The notes under the pieces: model-generated | Database searches by the model: none | What the model saw: only the letters and a program-made list of their open reading frames with translations | What the model was told of the DNA's origin: nothing | Program-made: the position numbers and the translations under genes | Part shown: piece after piece, positions 19,711-27,879 of the stretch | Layout: every line of letters starts with the position of its first letter | Position numbering within the stretch: the stretch's first letter is position 1 | Assembly: GCA_003427395.1 (NCBI GenBank) | Contig: BFEA01000183.1 | Location: forward strand, 249,325 to 283,089 | DNA from: Chara braunii | Lineage: Eukaryota > Streptophyta > Charophyceae > Charales > Characeae | DNA length: 33,765 nt | Direction of reading: 5' to 3'

Positions 19711-20101
19711 AGCAGCTGCCTGCGCGTGCCTGAACCAGACATTGTTGGTGTCCAGGTACGGGCACGTTTAAAGGAGGTAGGGATAGAGTGGAGAAGAAGG
19801 GAAGAGAAGGAAAGCAACGGCCGCGAATGTGGCTGAGGTCGTAGAACATATACAGCCCCAGAAGCTTCTAGGGGTTAATGGGACTGCAACTGTTCAAGTT
19901 GAGCATGCAGTCCTGAAATGGCTTGGTACTGCCATTTTGGACTGCGCCCGTCCGTGGGTGGTGGCCAGGTGCATAACCAAAGTGAGGGACTTGATGTTCC
20001 TAGTGGAACATGAAGATTCTCAGCCCTCGATCGAATTTTAGATCGAGGGTTAGGCTCAGCCCCGTTTTTTTTGGTTGAGCCTCAAGTGGCTGCCCACCAC
20101 T

Positions 20102-20128
20102 CCAGCCCAGCTATAAAAGCAGGGCTGG
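20102..20128 (+). promoter_or_regulatory. TATA box CTATAAAAGC within a CCAGCCC/GGGCTGG hairpin
   Basis: The canonical TATAAAA (20112-20118) sits between a 7-bp stem CCAGCCC (20102-20108) and GGGCTGG (20122-20128). If element C is an LTR, this would be its best candidate U3 promoter, with a transcript starting about 30 bp downstream. Nothing else supports transcription. Confidence 0.4.
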
Positions 20129-20296
20129 CCAGCAGCATCCTCACTCAGTTGAGGTGCTGCCCACATTCTAATTGAGTGTGGAGTGGAGAGCAGCGTTATG
20201 CTGCCAGTGTTGAGGGGCAGCGAGTGAGAGGAGGAGGGAAGTGGAGGTCTGCAGTGAGGGAGGAGAGGAGAGGCTGCCATAGCCACCGGGCTGCGC

Positions 20297-20720
20297 GGTG
20301 CAGGGGAGACTCTGCCCATTTTGCACGGCGGCAGCAGGTCCTCGGCAAGTGGTGCAGGGGAGACTCTGCCCATGTTGCACGGCAGTGGCAGGTCCTCGGC
20401 AAGTGGTGCAGGGGAGACTCTGCCCATGTTGCACGACAGCGGCAGGTCTTCGGCAAGTGGTGTTGAGGAGACTTTGCCCGCTTTGCGCGGCGTCGACAGC
20501 CATTTTAAAGTGACTTTGAGGTTATGCTGTTCGCTCGGCACGGCAACGGCGACGCTTTTGGCGGTAACGAGAAAGCGCTGCCGATTTTTTGCGACGGCGG
20601 CAATGAGATTTCGGCAGTGGGGCGGAAGCGCTGTCGGATTTCTGCGACGGCAGCCCTGGTTTTAAGTGCAGTGGTGCATAAGCGCTGCCGGTTTTTCACG
20701 GCAGTGGCAGCGGTATTTTG
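20297..20720. repeat. 54-bp satellite, about 8 copies, decaying rightwards
   Basis: GGTGCAGGGGAGACTCTGCCC starts (in part) at 20297, 20351, 20405 and 20459, exactly 54 bp apart. Degenerate copies continue with AAGCGCTGCCGATTTTTTGC-type phrases near 20573, 20627 and 20679 (53-54 bp apart). Since 54 is a multiple of three, all six frames read 18-residue repeats (for example SSASGAGETLPMLHGSGR), which explains the stacked open frames without a gene. Confidence 0.9.
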
Positions 20721-21951
20721 CATAGACTACTGAGAGTGGGGGTTGGACATTGGCGCAGGGGAGGTGCCGCTGAAGTGGTAGCGTGGTTTGAATAAGTGTA
20801 AGCGTGGCACCATTGTGACATAGGGACATTGGAGGCGTGTAACAACGACACTGAGACGTCAGATTATTGGGAAGTGATTGTGTGTTGAGAAGGTGTCGCG
20901 GCAAGCGATTGCTTTAGGGAGTGGTGTGGATCGCTTTGCTGATGACTTGTTGCAACGACCGTTTCGTCAAGCGGCGAGATTCTATACGGTCTTCTTGAGT
21001 GAGCCGGACCAAACTTCACTCAGGGTTAGTGAAATGATTCAGATATCCCTTCACAACTGTGTGAACCCACACTTTGCTTGACCCTATTCGTTGAACGTTC
21101 GAATGAAAAGGTAGAGGAAGTGTTGCGAGTCATGCATGTGAGTGGGAAGATCTGACGTGAGTCTGGGATTGTACTGTTTTCTTTTGAACTTGTTTTCTAT
21201 GTATGTTGTGCAGGTAGGTAGAAGGATGTTTGCAAAGGAGATTGATTATGCCTGTTGGAGAAAAGGGAAAAGGATTGTCTTTTCTTTACTTCTCACCCGC
21301 CTGCATGCCAAAAATGATTCGATGTTTTTGAAAAATTTTAGTTCTGTGTGTACCACAAAATGATTTCAATTGAAATAAACTTGGAGCAGATAAGGTCAAA
21401 CAGATTGAGCTTTCTCTTCATGATGGACTTTTTCTATCCCGAATGACCTTATCTACCTAAACCTGTCCAAATGGTTCTCGTCGTCTATCTCCCTCAGTTT
21501 CCTTTCATCTAAGGTACCCAAAACTTATGAGTAATGAGAATAAAAGAAACCTGCTCATGGCGAACACAGTCTTTCTCTCTAGGAAGCATCCAAGGCGGGG
21601 GTTCGCATGCTTTCGGAGCCGGCCCTGTTATCGACTTGGAGTGGACCCGATTCGTCGGGGGTGGTACTCTGCCGACTCGGTGGTGACGGCCCAACCTTTG
21701 AGATCCGAGTCTTCGGGCTCGNGCGAGGGGAAGGAGTATCCACATACCACTTCCTAGAGGGTTAGGGAAATGTGAGCCAATCGTCGACGGGTCCTAGATT
21801 ACATGAGGGGTTAATTTATATTTTTGCGGGTGGTTACCTTAGGTTCCACCGTTAAAATAAAAGGTTGGAGACATAAGAAGCTCCGGTTCGCAAGAAGAAG
21901 TAGGACATCAAGGTGATGGCTCTCTTTGCGCAGTGATATCGACTGCGATTT
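20721..21951. other. Interior of element C without recognised gene
   Basis: Non-coding by inspection. It holds further hairpins such as GAGTGA / TCACTC (about 20996-21017) and TTCACA / TGTGAA (about 21050), and an ambiguous base at 21722. Nothing matches a known family. Confidence 0.5.
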
Positions 21952-22146
21952 TGTTATGAGCAATCTAATGATGTAGATGAATACTTCATCATTCGTGGAA
22001 CAGAAAAAGTAATTATTGCCCAGGAGGACAAAGCGACCAACAAAATTTTTATTCGCTATACTTTCCTCCAAGCAAGTTGTATATGGTACAGAGGTGTGGT
22101 CGAACCGAGAGTTCAAACTTCGGCCAGGAACCAGATCACTTGTTGA
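21952..22146 (+). pseudogene. Fragment resembling the second-largest subunit of RNA polymerase II (RPB2)
   Basis: The frame from 21952 to TGA 22144-22146 reads DEYFIIRGTEKVIIAQE then DKATNKIFI. RPB2 proteins have a highly conserved 'GGYFIINGSEKVLIAQE' segment followed by a '.ATN..YVF' stretch, so about 27 residues align without gaps. The GG before YF is DE here, and N-G-S is R-G-T. A stop (21934) lies just upstream, and the downstream residues (RGVVEPRVQTS) match only loosely. It sits deep inside element C, so it looks like a captured and decayed host exon. Related subunits of Pol I, III, IV/V or large DNA viruses share the motif, so the exact source is open. Confidence 0.55.
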
Positions 22147-22924
22147 TTTGCATGGTAGCAGTGGAATCTACTTGCAGTAGTCTTTCCTGGTAGGGTTTAC
22201 TAGGTGTCGACAAACCCTACCGTAAGATAAAGGTTAGGTTGTCATTCCTAATCTTTCGTCAATATCGAGCCTCCGCCTTGGAAGCAGCGGAATAATAGAA
22301 TCTTAAGTCATATAGGCCAGGAAGACTAACTTTGGCAGATCATCTCATCAAGTTAAAATCCTATCTTCTGTGATTGGATATAAAGTGTATTGATTTTATT
22401 TATTTTGTGGTCAGAGAGTTATAAAGGGACTAGGATTATATTGTGGGTTTCACGTTTGGTTGAGACCGTCCTAATCGACCGACGTTCGTTCGTACCTAGG
22501 AGATCAGCGCCCTAGGGGACGAACAACGTTCGGGTCCACTTGGCATTAACGAAGCGTTCCTATTCTCCAGCGAGCGAGCAAACGCCCTCAGTTGACCTAC
22601 CTCTGTAATTGCATTTAAAAACTTTCGCACGTGGGTTAGTAGCTCGGTAGGGATACGCCTTTGAGGGTGGTGACAGCCCGTTAGGGAAGGTAAGTTGTGC
22701 CCCGCGAGAACCTATCCTGTAGTAGGGGACCTCGGGGTGTATGGCTGGCACACCCGGCTAGAGCGACGAAGGGGCACTGCAACCGCATTCGTCTCGGCGG
22801 ATCGCGGGATTATTTGTGCACTGCCCTAAGTTGTCTCTGATTTTGTTTTTGTTTCAACTCCTGTGTGACATAGCAGGGAGGGTTCTCGCCTTTGCGAAGA
22901 AGGCAGGAGCCAATGCGCTCGACA
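22147..22924. other. Right end of element C, no gene
   Basis: Includes the hairpins GTAGGGTTT / AAACCCTAC (about 22193-22223) and CGTTCGTTCGT / ACGAACAACG (about 22483-22530, imperfect). A T-rich tract ending ACATAGCAG lies at about 22840-22875. The element ends ...GCTCGACA at 22924. Confidence 0.55.
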
Positions 22925-23490
22925 CCGTGATCACAGACGCCAACCAATATGGCATAGGCGCGGTCCTTGTGCAAAAGGAGGGAAAAAAGTTGAGGCTCAT
23001 CGAGTACACGAGTAAGAAGATGCCATCTCAAAAGTTAGCAAAGTCCACGTATGAGCGTGAGCTCTATGCCCTCTACAGAGCGCTGGTCCACTGGAGACAC
23101 TATCTCCTAGGCAGATTCTTTTACTTGAGATCTGACCATGAGACTTTGCGCTGGATCAAGACTCAACCTGTACTCTCCGACGCATTAAAAAGGTGGATTG
23201 AAGTGATAGACATGTATGACTATCAACTTGATCCAATCAAGGGAGAGTATAACAAAGTGGTTGATGCACTATCGTGTAGGGCAGAGTATTTGGGCGCGTT
23301 AGTGACTGAGTTTGGTATATCCGACGATGTAACCCGATCCTTGGTGGAAGCCTATCAACAAGATCCAATGATGTCTCAGATCATTCGTAAGTATCAAGCG
23401 AAAGATGAAGTAACTTTCGATGAATTTACGATGGTAGATTGCTTGTTGTTTCTTGGGAAGGCAGGGAATAAAAGATTATGTCCCAGATAG
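22925..23490 (+). pseudogene. rnh: Ty3/gypsy RNase H and linker, element 2
   Basis: RNase H removes the RNA strand of the RNA-DNA hybrid. The frame resumes at the CCGT duplication and reads ITDANQYGIGAVLVQKEGK (first catalytic Asp in TDA), then KLAKSTYERELYALYRAL (Glu in YERE), then YLRSDHETLRWIKTQPV (Asp in SDHE): the three acidic residues typical of the family are present. A linker (WIEVIDMYDYQLDPIKGEYN, ALSCRAEYLGAL) leads to the integrase. The frame ends at TAG 23488-23490 after a 1-nt shift in the KAGNKRLC region. This is the best-preserved stretch of element 2. Confidence 0.88.
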
Positions 23491-23757
23491 AAAGTGTCTT
23501 CGTAGTTTGTTTTTAGGAGAGTGTCATGATGCAACTGGCCATTTCGGCTGCTGGTTGTTTCTTGAGAAGGCAGNNNNNNNNNNNNNNNNNNNNNNNNNNN
23601 NNNNNNNNNNNNNNNNNNNNNNNNNNNNNNNNNNNNNNNNNNNNNNNNTGCTGGTTGTTTCTTGAGAAGGCAGGGAATAAAAGATTGTGTCCCAGATAGA
23701 AAGTGTCTTCGTAGTTTGTTTTTAGGAGAGTGTCATGATGCAATTGGCCATTTCGGC
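23440..23757 (+). repeat. 109-bp tandem repeat containing a 75-N assembly gap
   Basis: Unit 1 is 23440-23548 (TGCTTGTTGTTTCTTGGGAA to ATTTCGGC) and the last unit is 23649-23757. Between them a unit start of 25 bases (23549-23573) runs into the N run 23574-23648. The 25 bases plus 75 N make 100, close to one 109-bp unit, so the gap probably hides part of one more unit, or the duplication is an assembly artefact. Confidence 0.88.
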
Positions 23758-24085
23758 TATAAGAAGGCTTCAACTAACTTAGTGCAGAGATTCAGGTGGT
23801 CTTCTATGATACAAGATGCGAAGAGGTACGATGAAACCTGCCAAGTTTGCCAATGGGACAGACCTAGGACTGAGGCTCCGCTTGGGCTTATCAAGCCCTT
23901 GCCGATTCCTGAAGGTCCTGGTCAGAGTGTGGCCATGGACTTCATGGATACTCTTGTGACCAGCAGCTCTGGGAAGAGACACATCTTCGTTATAGTAGAC
24001 CGCTTTTCTAAGTATGCAAGACTAGTCGCTATGCCAGAGACTGCTAAAATTGACTACGTCATCAAATTGTTTAAGGAGGAGGGAA
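23662..24085 (+). pseudogene. int: Ty3/gypsy integrase N-terminal and partial catalytic core, element 2
   Basis: The zinc-binding module is intact: ECHDAIGHFGYKKAS (H-x4-H) and ETCQVCQWDR (C-x2-C). The core then begins with APLGLIKPLPIPEGPGQSVA, MDFMDTLV with the first catalytic Asp, and KRHIFVIVDRFSKYARLVAM. Gypsy homology ends at about 24085 (IKLFKEEG), before the second Asp and the Glu. The open frame continues to 24438 through unrelated sequence. The 5' side is scrambled by the 109-bp repeat and gap. Confidence 0.83.
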
Positions 24086-25126
24086 TGCGAGGATCTGGGT
24101 CCTTGGCATGTCTGAGGGGTCTTGATACAGATGTGCCCGCCCCAAGTAAAGGTGGGCCTAACAAATTCCGAGAGGCCTATTGCTGTCAATTCTGTATTGG
24201 GGGTCCAGGCTGCTGTGATGCGCACGTTGGTCGAGAGAACCCTGGCCCGAGCAGGAGAGATTTTTCCACGGCCTTCCAGGCCTTTCCTAAAATGCAGGCC
24301 CTGGGCAAGAATCGTAGCTTCATACACAGACGGTTGGGAGGCCCAACCGAACGAGGCCCGACAGCTGCAACAGAGGCACTTCTGGGCAGAGGCCCAACCC
24401 AGCCAGGCTGCCGAGGCAGGCAGACTCTCTCCATGTAGGAAAGAGGTCGCTGCCTAGAGGCTCATTCAGACACTTGCCAGTTTGTGCGGTAGCGCTGCTG
24501 GAGCAAAGGCTCGCGTGCTGCTGTGCGCTAAGGGCAAGGTGCTGCGTGCGTGTGGTCATGCAAGAAGCAGGGCGCTGCTGAGGGCAGCACCATAGCCCAA
24601 CCTCCATAGCTGGTTGAGACTTGGTCTACAGTGAGGCACATAGATGGTCTTCGGGTGTACAGAGGGAAGGTGTGGGTGTAAGACGAGGGAGAAAGAGAAG
24701 GATGATGATGATGTGAGGGCACATACCTGGTATTGGCGATGGTCTGCATTTAGGTGACATCTTCAAGTACTTCGTCGGCTGCTGACATCAACAGTTGCAT
24801 TGTCAAGTAGTCGGCAAACAGTAGCTGTGTAGAGAGTAGGCTGGGCGCCGAGTGCCAAGTAGGGAGAAGGGCCTGGACTCTTATGTTGGTGTTGGCGAGA
24901 GCAAGCTCTCATTGGCATTGGTTTTCAGTGTTACGATTCTCCATTGTGTTATGTTGGTGCAATGCTGCTTTCTGGACACTCTGATACTTTCTGGCGTTCA
25001 ATGTGATTATGCATTGTGGATATTATCATCTCACTATTGCTCATTTTCCTTGCAGACAGATACATTGAAAAGAAATCCCGGTGTGAGTATGGACTAAGGA
25101 GCTGTCAGATGCAAATGTTGTCAGAG

Positions 25127-25127
<1 letters not shown>
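24086..25127. other. Unassigned non-coding region
   Basis: About 1 kb without recognised protein. It contains perfect short hairpins such as GGTTGGG-AGG-CCCAACC (about 24333-24350) and a GCTGCTG-rich stretch. The style resembles elements A-C, but no TGTCGG terminus marks it. Confidence 0.45.
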
Positions 25128-25168
<41 letters not shown>

Positions 25169-25252
25169 ACACACACACACACACACGCACACACACACAC
25201 ACACATACACACACGGAAAGAGAGAGAGAGAGAGAGAAGAAAGAGAGAGAAC
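25128..25252. repeat. (AC)n followed by (GA)n microsatellite
   Basis: (CA/AC)n with a few GT/GC/AT interruptions from about 25130 to 25215, then (GA)n to about 25250. Confidence 0.95.
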
Positions 25253-25465
25253 TTCGTCAACGTGGCGACCCTTGGCTGTGAGAGGCACGATTAAGGGGGA
25301 GTTAATAGAAAAATGAGAAAAATGAATAGCCTCAGTGTGACCCGCATCTTTGTTTTGTTTTTTTTGTAATCTTTATCGTTTGTTTCGCAAAGTGCGCTCT
25401 TTTAGTTCATAGTTATGTGATAATATATATATATATACAGCGCCTCGTTTGTTGTCCTCTTCTCC
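25250..25465 (+). repeat. LTR-fragment-like repeat, inverted copy of 13273-13500
   Basis: Contains CGTCAACGTGG, GTGAGAGGCACGATT, AAGGGGGAGTTAAT, CGTTTGTTTCGCAAAGTGCG, CTCTTTTAGTTCAT and an (AT)n run at 25423-25436. AAGGGGGAG is a plausible polypurine tract. The short open frame ending ...NVATLGCERHD just before it could be the tail of a pol gene, but it is too short to assign. Confidence 0.7.
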
Positions 25466-25521
25466 CTCTCTGCCTACGGTTTACCAGACAGCTCTGTTTG
25501 GCTAAATATATATCGTCAAAC

Positions 25522-25527
<6 letters not shown>

Positions 25528-25567
<40 letters not shown>
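25528..25567. repeat. (GA)n microsatellite
   Basis: About 20 uninterrupted GA units, followed by C-rich sequence. From 25568 to 26036 nothing is recognised. Confidence 0.95.
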
Positions 25568-25572
<5 letters not shown>

Positions 25573-26601
25573 ACCCCACCCACCTCAGCCACCAAAATCC
25601 CAAAACAACCCTCGGACCCCCTCCACCGCCCACCTAACCCCCTCCCCCTCATTTTTTTCTTCACGTGCAACACCCGCCTTGTGTTTCCCTCCTAGCGCGG
25701 GCGCCAACCGAGTGCACGAGCTCAAACGGTTACATAGTCATAATCATTGCATCTTTCCCATTTTCCATTGGTTGGTTCATTTTATTAGTGGTTATGGTAT
25801 CCGCTTGTTTGAGCTCAGTGATTTTCACCTCAGGCTTGTGTCTGTCGCAAATTTCAATCTTTAAGGATTGTCCTCCTGTTATTATGAAAAATAATGACAA
25901 ATTTCAGAAGTCTCATTTGCCATATAGCCATAAATGCCTCATGCAAATCGTGGCTGAAAACTAGCGTCATTGGGTTGTAAGGTCTGAGTGCAGGGTTGGG
26001 ATTGGGGATTTGGAGGCCATTGTCCTGGCTACTGATACGGTGTCGGGACTGGTGAGTCCCGAATAACTTCCCATCACTCAAGAGGCTGAATGTAGACAAA
26101 TTGTGCACGAGAGAGAAATCTAGAGTGAGGAGGCAGGAGAAAAGACAAAGGACTAGGCCACAGGAGGGAGTGGTGCCCTGGGGTGAGGACCACGGGAGGA
26201 GAAAACCAGCAACGGCAAGAGAATAAGTGCAAGAACGGGGGCACATAGAACATAGCAGGAGGCCGGGAGGGCCGCTGGAACTCGATAAGGCTAAAGCCAA
26301 AGGACCCCTGAACCAGCAAATGCGGCACGGCAGCGACAAGAGAGGGAGGAAGTCGAGAGACGAACAACTCTGGAAGTCGTAGGGAGCTAAAGAATAAGGG
26401 GGCCCAACATGGGGGCCACCTACATGAACCTCGGGTTGGAGGCCCGCAACCAAGGGAACAGGTGCACGCAAGGCGCAAGAAAGACAAGGGAGAGGGGTCA
26501 CTGTGGGGCGGCAAAGCGCCCAAGGGACATAGTACACCTCGGGGAAAGGCACCCGGGGTCACGTGGGACTAAGTAAAAATAATGGCATCTGGGGCAAAAT
26601 G

Positions 26602-26745
26602 TGTCGGGGACCACCCGCGAGACTAAGTGTCGGGGACCGCCGGCGGGATTAAGTGTCGGGGACCAGCGATGGGACTAAGTGTCGAGGACCACCGGCGGGA
26701 CTAAGTGTCGGGGACCATCGACAGGACGAATGGCGGGGACATGTG
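26602..26745 (+). repeat. 26-bp array of terminus-like TGTCGGGGACC
   Basis: TGTCGRGGACC begins at 26602, 26628, 26654, 26680 and 26706, exactly 26 bp apart, with a decayed sixth at about 26731. Units also share GGCGGGACTAAG. The motif repeats the first seven bases of elements B and C. Confidence 0.95.
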
Positions 26746-27879
26746 AAAGTCTCAATAAGAAACGGCGGCACCGCATGAGGGATAATAAAGGCAAGATGCA
26801 CTGTGAAGATCGAGATCTTGACGGCCAAGAATATTAGCACCACTAGTGCAAGCACTAGCGGTAGCAAATGGGAAGGCCGAAAAGAAAAAAAAAAGTAAAG
26901 AAACTCGAAGTGGGAGGCATGGGAGCAATCCGAAAAATCTCTGATCAGCCTCTCTCAAGAAAACGGAGGCAAAAAAGGCCCCATGTGAAAAATAGGCCTC
27001 CGGGAGAAAATCGGAGTAGGAGCGGCCTCCATGGGAGGGAAATAGAAGTAAAGGTAGACTCCCTTGGGCATGAGAAGGCCATTATTGCAGTCCGAGATAT
27101 AACGGACTGCACCTTGGGCATAGAAAGGGCCAAAACTAAGAGGAAGGGGCTAGAAAAGGGCCTTAACGGCCACTTGGCGACCTGTTACGAAAAAGAGAAA
27201 ATAAAATAAAAAGTGGAAGAATAAGACAAAAAGAGTAAGAGGGAGTGAGTTAGTTCTCCGTCAGTAGGGACTGCCACAAGTAGGGACTGGCAGGTTCCTA
27301 TTGTCCTAGAAAGGAGGAAAAAGAGAAGAAAAGAAAAGAGAAAACAAAATAAAAAAGAAAAGGGCCCTAACGGTCAAAAACGACCACTTGGGGAGATACA
27401 TCCGTGACCAGATTCATTTTGGGATATGGCGGTTACGAAGGACTTTGATTTTTTTTTATTTTTGCAGAGAAAATAAAAAAAAATAAAAGCCCTATGCAAC
27501 CGAAATAAAACGGATTGCATCCATGAGGAAAAACACATGTTTTTGGTGCGTCCGGAGCCAAAATTATGTCCGGATGCACTTGGGAGTTGGTCGTTTCTTT
27601 TTCTTTCAAGCAAGGGCTAGTTGTGGGGCATTGGGGCTAGGGAATTGACCCCCATTGCAGTCCGAGTTGCAACGGACTGCATGGGGGTGCCTAGGCTAAG
27701 GGAAAATGAGCCACGGCAAACCCGAAAGGCTAGAAAGAAGCAATTTTGGCATGGGGCAAGTAAAGACGGTAAACGACAACCGTAAGATGAGATCTCACGG
27801 CCTAGAAAATCGGCACACGTGTGGCACCTAAGGGAGAGATGTTGGGGCCACCAAGGGCAAGGGGGTCCAAAAATAAAAA
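26746..27879 (+). repeat. Element B module 1 and spacer: hairpin-rich non-coding DNA
   Basis: Perfect stems include CTAGTGC-AA-GCACTAG (26843-26858), GCAGTCCG / CGGACTGC (27087-27110) and GCAGTCCG / CGGACTGC again (27657-27680), with a related ATGCAACCG / CGGATTGCAT (27494-27520). The phrase TAGGGACTGGCAGG lies at about 27278. Purine-rich AAAATAAAA runs separate them. No gene. Confidence 0.75.

Larger units (their letters stand above)
18008..22924. mobile_element. Element C: 4917-bp non-coding insertion with TGTCG...CGACA ends and CCGT duplication
   Basis: The boundaries come from the interrupted RNase H reading frame: it stops matching at 18007 and resumes at 22925, with CCGT on both sides, and taking out the insert plus one CCGT leaves the frame open with no missing codon. 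Termini are TGTCGGGGCAGAAAC... and ...GCGCTCGACA, a 5-bp inverted repeat. The first 22 bases form a hairpin (TGTCGGG / CCCTGACA). The interior has recurrent CCCGTT hairpins, two TATA-bearing hairpins, a 54-bp satellite and an RNA polymerase-like fragment. I see no transposase, gag or pol and no internal second copy of the ends. Known precedents: Ginger1 DNA transposons use CCGT/CCGG target duplications with TGT ends, and LTRs have TG...CA ends. It could be a non-autonomous Ginger-like element or a large solo LTR. Confidence 0.85.
14040..24085 (+). mobile_element. Element 2: degraded Ty3/gypsy retrotransposon, split by element C
   Basis: Gag, zinc knuckle (duplicated), protease, RT, RNase H and integrase N-terminal parts lie in the normal order on the plus strand, with stops and frameshifts in every domain. 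Element C (18008-22924) interrupts it inside RNase H. Homology ends at about 24085 within the integrase core, and no LTR of this element is recognised at either end. Its gag is a different family from element 1's. Confidence 0.8.

Noticed and set aside
20056-20665. Stacked open frames with 18-residue repeats
   Set aside because: Produced by the stop-free 54-bp satellite; present on both strands and in several frames.
18008-22924. Element C as a full LTR retrotransposon with two LTRs
   Set aside because: The first and last bases of C do not recur internally and no gag/pol lies between, so two LTRs are not supported; a solo LTR remains possible.
24086-24457. Extension of the integrase reading frame to 24438
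   Set aside because: Gypsy similarity ends at about 24085; the rest is unrelated hairpin-containing sequence that happens to be open.
25854-26552. 232-codon minus-strand open frame
   Set aside because: Crosses the start of element B and has no recognised domain; kept only as a weak observation.
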